DNA of 64,000 nucleotides from Paracentrotus lividus (taxonomy: Eukaryota; Echinodermata; Echinoidea; Camarodonta; Echinidae), in the NCBI GenBank assembly GCA_940671915.1, contig CALNVZ010003435.1, positions 6,384,726 to 6,448,725 of the forward strand, written 5' to 3'. Of this stretch, positions 1 to 14,600 are shown in pieces; the stretch's first letter is position 1, and the number at the start of each line of letters is the position of its first letter. The notes beneath the pieces were generated by a model that did no database searches, was not told where the DNA came from, and was given only the letters and a program-made list of their open reading frames with translations. Position numbers and translations under genes: made by a program.

Positions 1-350
1 TTTGGTGTTTGGGCTACGGATTGCATTGAAACACTTTGTACCTTACCTTTTTTCTAATATGTAGATATTCTATTCCGAACATACCATGTTTTAGACTAGA
101 ATGGAATATATTCATATCTATTCTTATCTCAATTCATAACTTTTCATATAAAAAATCCCACACACATAGATATTTATTTCAGTCCCACTGGCTTTTTAGG
201 ATGATTTGCGAATGAATTGCGGATTGTTTGTTTTGTTTTTTATTGGGGACGAACGAAATTTGTATACGCAACTCACGCGCAATTAATCCTCCCACCAGTG
301 GGATCGGGCCTTAAGATGCCGATTTTGGCCCAGAAAACTCGGAATGCTGC

Positions 351-403
351 GCCTCCCCCCTCTCCCTCTCTCTCTCTCCCTCCCCCCCCCCCCCCTCTCT
401 CTC

Positions 404-436
<33 letters not shown>

Positions 437-447
437 TCCCCTCTCCC
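351..447 (+). repeat. Pyrimidine tract, C/CT microsatellite
   Basis: About 100 bp of C and CT repeats including a C run near 382-395, then CTGTCT repeats. Short ORFs across it are low-complexity artefacts. Confidence 0.9.
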
Positions 448-933
448 TAACAATAGCTTCTTGTACCGGACTGTCCGCATATAGTATAATGGTGTTATAC
501 ATTGTGAAAAGACTTCATCATGAAAAGAAATCACGTAATTTTGAACTAAACAATAATAAAATTCCAAAGAAAACATAATATAGGGTATATCATGAAAAGG
601 AATTGCCCGATGAGGTTCTTTTTAATTGATTTCAAGCATTCAATATTAAATATGACTCTTGATAAAGAAAACCTGACAAGCAAAAACAGAACATGGCAAA
701 ATATCTCATTTTCATATTCTAAACACATTTGAAATTAAATATGTCATTGTCTTTTACAAATTAAACAAACATCCTTTTTACCAGTGTCATAATTAAACAA
801 CCATTAATTGAATATAAAGGAGTGCAATTACTTAAAGAAAGTTGAAAGTTTATTACTATGATGATGGTCGTTGATCATGTTTCAAGATGTCATATCGTAT
901 TTAGACAATATAATTTATATCCGGAATTATTAA

Positions 934-1369
934 AGGGATTCAGTAGCTTTCAAAAACAAGCGCAATTATATCAAGTTTAATAAAATTATATTGTTCCGAC
1001 AGTAAAAACAAACTACTGAAAGTTTCAGATCAAATTGAAGTCATTTACTATCTTAAAACAGTGTAACAAACAATGCCAAGCATACAGCCGAACACCAGTA
1101 CCCACTGCTGATAGCGCACCAGGCCGCTAGGAACGGGGGACTATACAACAGGAAATGGGTGTGTGGAAAAGCACATGGCTTTATAAACCATCCGGTGTTG
1201 GTTTATAAATTTTGAGTATGAAATCATTGATATCTCGAAGGTAAAGCTAGCAATTAGCTTGCAATTTTGAAGAGATACCAGACTAACCTAAGTGTTTATA
1301 ATTATGTTGGCAAAATAAGCCAAATCGAATAAATGTGATTTGAATATCATTCAATGTTACTGCATCCCT
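934..1369. mobile_element. Non-autonomous TTAA-flanked DNA transposon (MITE)
   Basis: The ends AGGGATTCAGTAGC and GTTACTGCATCCCT are imperfect inverted repeats. They are flanked by TTAA on both sides (930-933 and 1370-1373). No transposase ORF. TTAA target use is shared by piggyBac and Kolobok superfamilies; which one applies cannot be settled here. Confidence 0.75.
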
Positions 1370-2215
1370 TTAATATACAGTTGACCTAATTTAAAACTAT
1401 GAAATAATGGTACTTGAACAATTTAATGAGCAAGGTTGTTTTTGTACTCTCTCTTTCTCTCTCAAAATTAATGGTAAATATGCTTCTTTCTTGATTTTTG
1501 TTTTCCTTTTTAAAGATTGAAATTTGTAAGTTACAAAAGGGGTATAAATGTGTAATATTGCACGCAAATAACAGACACACAAAAAGAAACTATGTGAGAT
1601 AGAATTTATCGTTTATGAATACTGCACCGTTATATGACATGCTGAGAGACAGAAAGAGCTTAATTCATAACGTCTTTCTTCCGCTCACCATATCACGAGT
1701 AAGTTGCCATGCATGTTATAGGTTATCAAGCCATTGCAATACTCATGGCGTTCAGAATATGAAATTTACAAGCATGTTTGTCGTACATGGCGTTTAATCA
1801 AAGTGTATATATATCTGTCATATTTACAATAATACAAATACAAATGGACAATATATATATTAGAATACAAATTATTTCATGTGCGATAGGAAAAATTGTT
1901 GAGATTTTTCCAGATTTTTCATTCTGGTAAAGTTGAAATTGAGTGAGTAGATGACATTAATGTTAGCTTCCAAGAACAATATCTTCTTTGACATCTGAAG
2001 AAATATGTACATCTGTATTGCTAGGTTACATATGGCCTAATACCCTGAAATCTGCTATATTAATTCTAGAAATCTTCTGTTTATTATATTAATATAATTT
2101 CCCTGCTATTTACACAATGATACATATCACTGTTATTGGTTTGAACCCTTGATGTATTTGCAGCCATTTGTGGCATTTAATGAGGCACAGGAAGTATTGG
2201 AATGGCAAGAGCGAC

Positions 2216-2368
2216 AAAAAAAACAAAAAACAAAACAAAAAAAAAAACAGAGAGAGAGAGATGAGAGGTAACAAAATAGAAATATAGATAATTCAAGAAA
2301 GAATTAAATTGAGAAAACAACAAACTGTGATAAATACAAAAAGAGAAAGAGTCAGAGGGAAAGAGAGG

Positions 2369-2418
<50 letters not shown>

Positions 2419-2420
2419 AA
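2216..2420 (+). repeat. Purine-rich A/GA microsatellite block
   Basis: A-rich sequence followed by a perfect GA run near 2374-2412, with GAGA continuing to either side at lower purity. Confidence 0.9.
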
Positions 2421-4542
2421 AGGCAACATATACCTAGTAGGTAATGAGAGAAAATATTGAGAGAGGGGTGTTAAAAAAAAAAGCAGATACAAAAACAGAA
2501 AGTAGGAAAGAGGAAAATTTTTTTTTTTTTAATCATCCTAGCATTTTAGAATAATCCAATAGGATGCACATTATCTTTATATAAATGTATCACATTACCC
2601 ATTGTAACTGAATCTTGGCAACTTATCTCCTTCAACAAGGGTCATGAGGGCCCTTTGTCATGAATATACCACTACATAATAACCAAGGATAACACCATAT
2701 AGCACATATTTTCTTTATTTGCACACTTCAAAGTTGCCATCACAAAGAACATCAAATTATAGAAATGGTGACAATAACATGACAAGGCATAAGCTTGTTT
2801 TTCAAATCTAACCAAGGGAAATTATTTAAATAATATTGTCTCCATCAAACATATGATTGCAACAAATTGATGGATGACACAAGCATTCTTTTCATTTAAA
2901 TGTTTTTTTTTTGAAGTGTGAGAACTGTCTCTGACACAGAGAACTGTAACAATGTAGTAAGTTTGTTAGATGGATATTATTGTTTTCATTCCACAAACAT
3001 GTTAGATGTTAAGCAGTAAATTTTGTTTGGAATATTCCACACTTTTATAAAAAAAAAAAAAAAAAAAAAAATAGTTACAGGTTCACTGTTGCTTCTTGTC
3101 GGGTGTCTCAAAATAAATACTTTGTTATTGCGTGAAATGTTTCTTGGCAGTTCACACTACCAATAGAGCCTCTGATGGAAATTGCATGAAATGGGAGGGC
3201 AAGTGAAATGTGATGTTATTTAGTAGCCAAGTTTTAATTTTGAATGAACAGGGGAGGAAACAATGGTTCACTACTTACCAGAATATGTATTTCATGAGAA
3301 ACACAAAAGATAAGATGGAAAAAACAAAGCAGGCTTAGAGTAAGAATCCAGTTAATATTTCAAGCAAAGTGATGATTGCTAGCCAGCTGAATGATATCAA
3401 ATGACACATGAGACATAAAAACTTTGTTTGGTGTCTATGGAACAGGGTGGACGTTCAGCATCAGTTTAAAAACCAAGATACTAAAGTCTCTTTATATCCC
3501 TGGACAGCACAATAGTCTCATGGGTACAGTCGCTTTCTTGATTAATAGCATGAATGTAATCACTAGTTTACAGCATGATGATGATGACTGCAGTCTGTCT
3601 AATGAGACTACATGTATGAACATGAACTCTTTTGACCTTTTCTATCATGTCTAATTAGACGAACGTGTTACATGAATACCTGTACTAAGCATAACAACAC
3701 ATCTAGTTAGGTTAACTCAGTAAACATGTTACATGAACGCTATATCAATCATAACATCACTAGCTACTATGGACCTTGTGTTACTGATATGATGACAGAT
3801 GTCCTATGATTACTGCTCTAATTGGATTTCTACAGCTCTTTCTCTAAAGTGCCTACCTTCTTTTTAAAAATCTTATCTCCTATCCACATGCATTAAGCAT
3901 ATCCCTTTCCCTGTTCACATTAGCTAATAAACTTGTATTAAACAACACCCCTAATCTGTATTCAATTTGTATGCAATATATTTTCCTTTCTTCCTTATGT
4001 TAAAATTGAGCAATGAGTCGCAAAAGGGCATAAACTAATAATTTGCAATAGGATAACGTTCTTTTAGCTGTCAAGAGAGGAATTAGTGCCTTCCATTCAT
4101 ACCCCTCCAAACTTTGTAAATTATTGCATCTAGAAATAAAACCATTAGTGACAAAGAGTGATACTTTTGTCACTGTAGTATCATTTGAATGAAGAGAGGA
4201 TACATGCAGACAATTTGAGAATTATCATTAATATGTCAGTTCTTTGTGCTCAGGAATAAAAGTAGTTTGAAAGTTATGAAATATAAAGATACATGTAATC
4301 ATTTATAGAAAATGACAAATATATAGACTCTGTATGGCTGAATATGATAATTACTTTTATTTGTATTGCTGAAAATGATATTGACTTTTTTCTTCAACAA
4401 ATCAACTATTGTAGGCCGAAAGTATAAACAAGATAACACAAAATTTTAAAAGACAAGGTAAATTTGGGTTACGAAGTTGAGATTTTTGATTCCACGTGTC
4501 ATATATGTGTCTGCAGTAGGTTTTGGATTACAAGTTTTCACA

Positions 4543-4548
4543 TTTATT
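4543..4548 (-). promoter_or_regulatory. Candidate poly(A) signal AATAAA
   Basis: AATAAA on the minus strand about 665 nt past the stop codon. It is the nearest exact match I found; closer variants exist (GATAAA about 280 nt past the stop). Hexamers like this are common in AT-rich DNA, so the call is weak. Confidence 0.25.
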
Positions 4549-5211
4549 AGATTTTCTTAATAAGTGGTTGCATTTAATGATTTTCACCTTAAAATAAAAA
4601 TTAATTCATAAATAAATAAAACACTTATTGAATATTGCTGAACTTTTTTATCTAGTATATTGCACAAAAACAAATATTGCAATCATATGTCCAGGTCTTA
4701 CAAATAATATACTAATTTCAAACAAAAGAATCTTTGAATTGTTACTTGTTTCCTGAGATATAATTTATGAGATTGTTTTGGTATGACTGAATCAGTTTGA
4801 AATCAATACAAATGAATGTTATCAAATAATGTATAAAACTATCAAATAATGAACTTATACAATCATTCAAGATTAACAAATTGAATTATTCATAACGATA
4901 ACAATAATTGCTCTAATAAAAGAACTGAAGATCGAATACAGCAAAAATGTTTTATCAAAACGACAACAAAAGTATTATTGCACTTCATATATTTTCCGTA
5001 CATGTATGGAATTCTTATGTACATGTACCTATAACGTTGTGTCTAACAATCAATGTTTTCATCAGCCCCATCAAAAATGAATGTTTATCAGGATACTAAT
5101 ATTTGTGACATTTATATAGATTAACCTATATATATTATATAAATTTATAATCCTCAAAATATTCATCATATATATATAAAATATCTGAAAAATATGTACA
5201 GATCTTTAAGG

Positions 5212-5607
5212 CTACAGTCCAAATTCGCCTGTTGGGAAGTGCGATTGCGCCCTCCGCGGCATGTTGGCTTGCTTGAGTGTATAGACAAGCAAGCACTCTA
5301 ACCATTCTTGTGCTTCTTCGTGTGATGACGCTTTCAGCTTGTAACAACGTTCCTCGGTCTGGATGACTATGGTACGATCGTCCTCCAGCGCAACAGGGCA
5401 CCCCCGAAGGTAAATGGACTCAACATTCTTCTCGTTTTTCCTCTTGGAGTAGTAGAGATGACCCTGAGTGGTCAGTTCAAAGTATCGCCTGTTCCATTGC
5501 GATGAGAGGGGTGATTTAGCGGTGCTAAGTTTCTCCATGTATCCCTCCTGGTGGGTTCTTTGGTAGTGGTTTCGAGTCCTGGGGCTTGAAACAGCCTTCG
5601 TCTTCTC
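5212..5607 (-). CDS. PHCF formin last exon: C-terminal PH domain (PH3) and stop
   Basis: A 396-nt exon, phase 0 start, 131 codons and TAG at 5212-5214. PH3 opens EGYMEKLS, then SSQWNRRYFELTTQGHLYYS, a polar turn, YLRGCPVALEDDRTIVIQTE and the closing helix EAQEWLECLLVYTLKQA with the conserved Trp. A 15- to 20-residue tail follows. PH3 replaces the autoregulatory tail found in diaphanous-type formins, which suggests membrane-based control (inference). Confidence 0.97.
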   Translation of the reverse strand, partial: EKTKAVSSPRTRNHYQRTHQEGYMEKLSTAKSPLSSQWNRRYFELTTQGHLYYSKRKNEKNVESIYLRGCPVALEDDRTIVIQTEERCYKLKASSHEEAQEWLECLLVYTLKQANMPRRAQSHFPTGEFGL

Positions 5608-8600
5608 CTACAAAACAGAAATAAATATAGGTGATTTGATTCAGTGATCACAGTAAGACTTTTGTAAAGAAATAGCCAGGATTTCAAAGTTGTGAACATC
5701 TGGGTATTTACCAACATAGAGCAAATCAAGAGAAGACCACTTCTTTACCATAAACCTAATATGATTTTTAAACATAATATCGACATGCCCCTCTACCAGA
5801 CAAAGAAAGAAGTACTCTTATTGGAGAGTTTTTCTTCATACCAATGCTCAATTTGAACCACTAGATCTAAATTTAACTCTTGATTATTTGTGACAAGATG
5901 GCTCAAAACAACTAATTCATTAAGTCACCAGAAATTCTATTATGGTTTTATGTGTTTCCCTGAAACTAGAGTGTTCTAGCTTTCCAATGATACCAAATGC
6001 TTGTAGTTTACTTAAGTGTAGCCAAGCTATCACATTAGGAGAAGAGTTATCAATGATCAAAGATCAAATATCTTATGCACTAATCCAATTGTTTCCTTCG
6101 ATTTACTCTGTTGTTCTTATTTTGTAACTTATTGGTTGTTTTCAGGTGGTGGGTCATAATTTTTACTTGGTGACATAGAATGGGATAATAAAACTTTCCA
6201 AATGCTCAAGATTTTATTGTCCCCAACAAAGTTAAACAGAAATTCTTTTTGCCCTTTTTGTCGTGGGCCTGGCAACTGCTGAGCAGCGTCAGATGGACAT
6301 TGCTCTATCCCCTCCTTGGTGAATGCCAAACAGTGTAGCAGCAACTACATGTACCATTTTTGACGTCTTTTTTTATGAAGCGGCCGGGGATCGAACCAAT
6401 AGGCCTACTAATCCATGCCAATGAAAGCCAATATAAGTTTACCTGAATGAAGCCTTGTCTCCTGTTGTGACCACCAGGAGACCTGGAATCAGCGCTGAAT
6501 GCCTTACGTAGGTTAGCCACACTAGACAGACCATCATCATCCTCACAATGATCAGGACAGCTCTCTGCTGAATCGCTTCTCTCTAAACTCATCACACTGT
6601 CGATGGCAGAGTCACGGGGCATGCTTCGGCGAGGATTGCCAGCATACTTCTTGGATTTTCTCCTAGAAATTGAAATAGTACCGAGATATCAAGAAATGTT
6701 TTCAGCATATGCCATATGAATTCAACTAATCCATTACCAAAATTAAATTAAATAAAACTCATTATTTGTTGCAATGCCTTCTCAGTTCATAATACACAAT
6801 AGTAAGAAACAATTAGGTATATTTTAAATTTGATCCCCATAATTGACAATTTCATGAATATCTTATTGTGTCACAAAAATTTTCAAAGTTTTAGAAGAAT
6901 GAATGAAGTAAGGATAACCACGAAATATCATTTGAAACCAAATATAACAAAGGGTCAAATTTCTAGAACACTCCTTTTACTTTTTTTTGGAAATTGATTA
7001 ATTATTAATGTTTAGAATCCTGGTGATATGAGTTGAATAATTCACTTGATACAGATAGTGCTAAGGGGGTATCTCTTTGAGTTGCAAACCTAAGCAAATT
7101 GATCTAGCCAACTCAATTTGGTATATCAATGTGGCACATTTCCTTTTGAACTGCTTTGTCAGGCAAGTACATGAAGAAGGAAAATATGTCACGTTGATAC
7201 CTCATGAAAGGGAGTAGATTAGACTCTCTCTACACATGGCACTGTACAAGTTTGGTTCGTTCGCCTGGTTTCGCAACTCATTGAGATACCCCCTAAGATT
7301 GAAATGTTGAAAGATAAAATACCCCATACCTGTTGAGTTTGCCGGCAGTGACCATGATCAGATCTACTTCTCTCTTGAAGGCTTTCACAAACTCAGCGAT
7401 GGAAGAAAAGATCTCCTGAGATTCTACATTCAGAGGTTCACCAAACCGTGACTAAAGGAAGAGAAGAGATTAATAATCATAATGTTTCATATTTATAATA
7501 TTAGTTTCATTCATTCATTCAACAGATAATAAAAAAAATCACATATTTCATTGAGATTTGCAATGTACTAATTATATTTAATCATTTATGGAATTTTTAT
7601 TTTGTTTCATATATATTAAAAGAAATGCATGATATTATGAACAAAAAGTATTGAAAAAGATTTAGATTAGCAGTAAAAAAATACATCAACAACAAGAACA
7701 TATAATGATACTAACACATTAAACATTACCAAACATGCCTTGGATAAGAAAATGTTTTAATGATTAACTATACAGTGCGTCCCAAAAAGAACTACGGTAT
7801 ACACTTTTTAAATAGCTACCAAATAGAAAAATATATGATTATTGGGGAAAAGGTTTATAAATATATAAAGCTCATATCCTCAACTATCATTATGATACAA
7901 AAAATTCCAAAAATTATGCATGCTTCAGTGATTAATGCCCACTTTTGTAAAGGACACAAAAATTACCCTGTGCAGGAATTCACTATTCATTTTGCACCTG
8001 GTTATGGAACGCCATGAATAAGTCAAATTAATGATGGAATCAATCGGCCAACAAAGACAAAAATAAACTGAAGTCAAGTAAAATTTAATGATATGAAAAC
8101 AAAACAGTGAAACAGTACACTTTTGCATAATATTGATTGTTTTTCTAACTTGTGGTTTATTTTTTACTCTGTTTGCTGATTTATTCCATCATTAATTTTG
8201 ACTCCTTCATGGCGTTCCATAAACAGGCGCAAAATGAATAGTGAATTTCTGCGCAGCGTAATTTTTGTGTCCTTTACAAAAGTGGGCATTACTCACTGAA
8301 GCATGTGTTCTTTTTGGAATTTTTGGTGTCATAATGATAGTTGAGGATATGAGCTTTATATACATATAAACATTTTACCCAAGAATCTTATTATCTTTAT
8401 TTGGTAGCCATTTCAAAAGTGTATATTTCTTTTTGGGACGCACTGCAAATGCACAAAGTATTTAATATTGTACAATCAAAATAAAAACTAGATTGATATC
8501 AAACTGTCTCAATTCTACCATCCCTGGGAGAAGTAGTTTTTGAAATTTTAAGACACATGTTTTAAAGTATTGACCCTTTAAATACTGAATCCTGATATTT

Positions 8601-11600
8601 CTCATAGGTTTAATACAGAAAGAACTCAGTTTCTTTAATCAATGGGTTAACTCACCAGCATTTGTTCAAATAGTGTTTTCATATCATCTGATTTGTCCTG
8701 AAGATCGTTCAGTTTGCCCTCATAAGACTCAACAAACATCTGCAGAAGAAAGAGACAAACAAACATCATTACAAAAGCTGTATTGACTACACATTCCATA
8801 ATAATTTATGCAACACAGAGGCAGTGTTATAAAACTTGTATGTTTTGGGGAAAATGGAAAACTAAATTCTGATAAAATGAAAATATAACTAAAATGATGT
8901 CCAAAACCACAAATAAGATGGGGCTATGTCATAAGTACGTCAAAATCAGATACATATATTCAACAATTTTGCATCTGTAATTTGTGATGTAAATGTATTA
9001 TGAGCTTCTTAATTCAACAAATCAATATATATCTTTACAGGAGAATTATCTTCTTCTTCTTCTCGAGTCCTTTCTCTCAGTGTTCTGTTTGATTTTATCA
9101 TATCTGTTTAAATTTGAAAGATCATAATTAATATTTATGTTTCTTACAGGAATTAGAATCTGAATTAGACTCTACCCATTAAGTAATTAATGCAGGCGAT
9201 CCCATTAGGCGAAATGTTAGTAAGATCAGCTTGGGAGCACGGGTTAGGTAGAAGAGAGCATTATATAAGGTGACTCATGGTCTCTTCCTCTCAACATTCA
9301 CATACTGGCCTTCCTTCAGTGTTGATGTCCCATTTTGCCATTAACATCTTCCAATGGCCGACTCTATGATTATAAAAGAGGACTAGTATATTTAGCCAGT
9401 GGTCTAAACTCTGTAAACATAGGGTACTGGTATTTTGGTTGTAATACTGACCTCAATATCATCACAGAATGCGATATCTCTCTCTGGTGGATTCTCTACT
9501 TTCATCAACACTGATGCATTCTTCTTCAGCTTACTAAGGTCTTTCTTCATCACTGAAAGAAAAACAAAACAAATTATTGAAATATTTGTTTTAACTCTTA
9601 GTTAAACCTTTCTATTTCATTCAATTCAATTCCATTCATAATTCACTTCAATTCAATTTTCATTGAATAGAATGATTGAATGATCTATTCAGAACTATAT
9701 TTTCAAGGGTGTAACTTTACCAGTCATTTTAAAGAGGATTTTATAAGGGTGTGTTCTATTTTCATAAGTGTATAAAAAAAAATTTGTTTAAAATTTTGTT
9801 GCTCCTGTTGCTTACTTCCTTTAATAATAATAGTTACATTTATATAGCGCAAAATATATATCCACCTGGCGTTTCTAAGCACTTATTATGTTAACTAATT
9901 ATTACCCGGCTTAGCTTCCTACCGGTACCCATTCACCTCACCTGGGTAGAGTGCAGCAAATTGTGGATGAATTTCTTGCCGAAGGGAATTAACGCTGGGC
10001 TGGGATTCGAACCTGCATGTCTCTGATTTAGAGGCAAGAGTAACAACCACTACACCACGATGCTTCCACCAATTCTTTTTAGAACTAATTCTTTTAAGAT
10101 TAAAACCCCAAATAAGTCGCTAAATGATCAACAGAGTACATTGTACATGACGGTAGAAACAGGTTCTAATTTATACAATATCACTGGTAGTTCTTAATCT
10201 ATCATCAGCAAACTACAAGTGTTCGACATCTTGATAAACATGGAGTTTCCGGTTTCACAACAGCATAAAACTAAAAATCAAATTTTGGCGTCTTATTGGT
10301 AGTTTTAGGTCGGCCATTCACATATGATTACTCATCTCACCTTCGACCTCAGCCTGTAGAGCTTTGATAGATGCATCATTAGCATGCATGATAGGTTGAA
10401 GCTCCTCTATGAAACCTAGAAGATCAGGCTCATGTTTGTGGATCTGCTGTACTAGGTACTTGAGAAGGGTGAAGTTCTTGTCCCTTGCCCTGCATTCTGC
10501 TAGCTGTATGATCAAGTAAAACAAGAGATATTCACAGTAACATAAAGATATATAGAAGCCCACTGAAAAACTTTGAATTTTACAAGAGACTGAGTATATT
10601 ATTCTACATGACATTTCAATAATAATAATAATGAACGTTACACATACAGTGGGAACTTGTTATAACAAGATCTGGTATAACAAGGTTCCTGATATAACGA
10701 GGTCATTTTGCTGGTACCAGCTTTTTTTAAATTCTTTTGTTTTTTACCCTGATGAAATAAGATTCCCAATATAACAAGGTAAATTCTATGGTCCAGAGTT
10801 TACGCTATATAGCGCATATCACAAACATAGGATTGTGCATAGTATTTTGTATATAGAATTACTATTAAAAGTAAAGTTGCATTTAATTTTTGGATGTTCT
10901 GATTGATTTTGGGAACTTGCAATGTAAATGCAACTTTTTATGCAAAAGGCTCTTGGAAAGTATAAGAAACTTAATCCTTTACACTTTAAATGCTAGGCCT
11001 ACTGGAAATAAAAACTAACCATTCTACATCCAAACTCTAAATCAACACACACACACGACCACACACACCCACACACACACACACACACACATACACACAC
11101 ATATTAGAGTATACATCATCTAAATATAAATTTCCATTCCGTGTCTGATTCAATCATTATAATCATAATGAGATTTAAAAGTCTGCCCAATTATGTTCAG
11201 CAGCAATAGAATCTCTGTTAATAATAAAAAAGGACTACAGTACATGTACAGACTTCATAGTCAATTCCATGACATACCCTGTAACTAACAAGACTAGACA
11301 GAGGACAAATAGTTTGGTCTATAAAAAGAACTGGGCTGTTTTAATGACTCAAGGAGTAATTCTCTGGGGTTGTATATTCTGTGTATTAGCATTTCCTTTG
11401 CCTTCCTCTGCCTCGCCTACATGTACATGTATATCTCAGAGGTGGCCTCAAATGAGATTAGAAAAATCTAGAAACACGGTCAGGACAATTTGTGCATATT
11501 TTCCCAAAGCCCTTGTGGGGTGGGTGTACACTCCTGCAACTTCTTGCGTTTTGACAAGGCTGTCCTAAGGTCACCTTGCTCATGTGTGCCCGGAAAAAAA

Positions 11601-14600
11601 GTGCACGCTCTTGCTTCTGATGCAAAGTTTTCCAGCAAATTTGAACCCAGAGCAAATACAGAGGGCTGCATGACAGAGTGTGACCATGCTTAAGGAGATT
11701 ATAATCTTGTTCATGTTGTACATTATTCATAATGTATAACTGTCCATGCCTGGGGAATTAACTATACCCTGAAAAAATATCTGGCTTGTTGGAATACAGA
11801 TTTGTGTTAGATGTATAACTAAGTATCGAGATTCTTGAAAGAACTACAATATCAATACATAAATTAGTGAAATGATGCTACATTATTCCACTCCATGTGA
11901 CAGAACTTGTATGTAAATTCAAAACATTTCCATTACTAGGGAACAGAAATCAAATTCAAGTTCATTCAAACCAAGGTACAGTACTGTTATCTATTATGGA
12001 GTAATAGGGGGAAATAACATTTTATGGCTTTTTATATCAATAAAGAACAAATTACGTTACAGAAATTAAGAGAAGACGAATGAAGATTTGTACTGAAAAC
12101 ATACCTTGGGTAACGTTGCCAATCTAAAGCCCATAGCGATTCCTTTACTGCATCCACTGTTGATGAAATTTCCCACAGCCAAGACATACTCCAGTACTGA
12201 AACAAACCTATTGCTGTTACATAGCACATCTAAACTGTCCAGGACGTGCTCTATCGTCTGGAAAAAAAAAAAAAACAACAATGAACAAAAATTAAAAACA
12301 TGAAAACATGAAATAAATTTTAAAACATGAGAAGATTAGAGCTCCAGCCTCTGGCCAGGCATGGGGGTGGGGTGCATTGTGTGTGTATGCACCCAAAAAT
12401 TTTAATCAAAGTTTTCAACAATTTTTAGATAGCTTTAAAGCACCTTGTACATGTATGCCTAACAATTACTCCTGAACTGATTCATAGTTTGAAGGATAAA
12501 AGAAACAGATATGGAGGCATTATCGTACAGGTTGCTTACTAGTATGATTTAGTTATATTTTGAGGTGAAAGACACAAATATAATTGAACTCACAAACTTG
12601 AGATATATTCTGATACTACTTTGAAGCCGAGTTCCCAGAATAACACAATAAAAGGCTAAAAGGCCAAAGTTAAGCCATAGCTTAAATTTGTGGTTTGACT
12701 ATAGTTAGCAACATGTGACACAATCTTGAACAGTTGATGTTTGATTTATCAGAAGTTTGGGTACTGAAAAAGCATGTATTAAAAACTGCCTGGGATTGAT
12801 AAGTAAAAAAATTACAGCATGATTCTAGAATCCAGCAAATGTGTATAAAGGAACAACAATGTAGACAGATTTGTCACATTTGGCTAACCATAGTTAAGCT
12901 CCAGATTTAAGCTATGGTTGAACTTAGTACACCTTTGTGAACATGGCCCAATGGTTCTCTTATTTTGATAGTAAAGGTCTTACCGGTGCAAGGTGCTCGT
13001 ATTGGACTGGGAACTCATTGACGATGAGGAGTAGGTCTAGTCTAGTCTTAAGATGAGGAATCTCACACAGCTGTAACATGAACTGATCTGTTTGTTCCAG
13101 CTCAGACGCCTTGTCACGATACTGGCCATATGTCTCAATGTCTTCAGTCGTAGGGTGATATCTGGACAGATCAGAATGGAATGGAGAAATGAGGGAAAAA
13201 AAACGAAATTAGGGAATGGGTTTTCAATTTCATAAGCTCATAAGAAACTGATTCAATTTGTTTGTAGTCAATATCATAGTTGGTAGTTGTTAAGAATAAT
13301 TCATATATTTTTTTATAATCTTTATGTGGTCAAGTATAATTTCTCCACTTAATTTTATAATATTTGTTTCACTGTTGTGGAAAACACATGATTTGATATG
13401 ATTTAATTAATAAAAAATAATTCTTAAAAGAACTTTGAAAGTTAGTGGTCCACCACTCTTCAATGATTCAGCACTAAAGGAACAAAGAAAATGCATTACA
13501 TTATCAACAAAGTACAAAGAAGAAGGAAGGATCTAGTATAACCGGATTAATCTTTAATCAGGGCAGGTAATTATATATAGAACAAGCCATCTTTAGGTAT
13601 CCAAGACAGAAGATAGGAATTTGATAGGGAGAAAGACAATCAAAGACACATAATACTGTAATCGTGGAAATATTCATGGTACATTAATTTTCACGGATTT
13701 TGCGCAAAGATCGGCAGGCGCGTATTTAAAAATGTGCAAATATATGAGCATGCTTTTTTATGCATGTATTGGGAGTATTCAATTGTGTGCTTACTAAAAT
13801 GAAGAACCTGTGAACATTCTTCGAGGCCGCTCATCGCAAAAAATTAATTGCGCGAAAATAACAGCGAATACAGTATAAGATTGTTTGGTAGAAACAAAAC
13901 AAGAAAGTCAGACATGAGATCAACAGATATTAAAATTGGAAATTTCATAAATTAAGAATTTAAAGGGATATACTGGAAATCTCGTAAGATATTTGAGATG
14001 TAAATACAAGGTGGTAGGAGTGATGAGATTGAAGTTGTTTTTGTTTTTCCCAAGAAATACCAAGTTATTAAACTTACTCTTCCAGTATCTATTTACACCT
14101 ATTTACCCAGGCTTCCAGTAAACATAACGATGATAACATGCTGGATTCATTTAGTCAAAATTAGATATTAACTATGTCCTTGCTCTAGATAGTGTTTGTC
14201 ACTTTGCCAATATATGTAATGTATGTCAAGATTGTTAAGATAATGGAAGGTCGCACATTAAATCTGCAAACTTCCAAGTTCACAACACATGTTAAAAAAA
14301 ATCAAGTGAGATCAAATTTTCTCAACACAGCTTGTGCCTTGTTTCATTGTATATTAGGATACAAAAATTATTTCCTGAAATTTTACTTTGTAACTCATTA
14401 ACCAAAACCTAACATTGTCAAAAACTATCAAAAAAATTACATGTGTTACTAAAGATATAATTTTGGTTGATAAAAATAATAAATACAATATCTAGAATTA
14501 ATGTTTATGACTGGTAACAAATAAGAGATTAGCCAACCTCTTCAAAGCGACATTAATATGTTTCAAAATTAATTCTTGAGTCAAAAAGTAAATCAATGAA

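Larger units (their letters stand above)
1..5211. other. 3' flank of the formin gene, no gene seen
   Basis: AT-rich sequence with no ORF that resembles a protein. It holds simple repeats and one TTAA-flanked element, listed separately. The part next to 5212 should be the 3' UTR. The rest may be intergenic. Confidence 0.5.

Noticed and set aside
9980-10066. tRNA gene from A and B boxes
   Set aside because: Boxes belong to a SINE head; the arms do not form a cloverleaf and a SINE body and tail follow.
11269-11730. Overlapping frames on both strands
   Set aside because: No recognised domain; chance frames within an intron.
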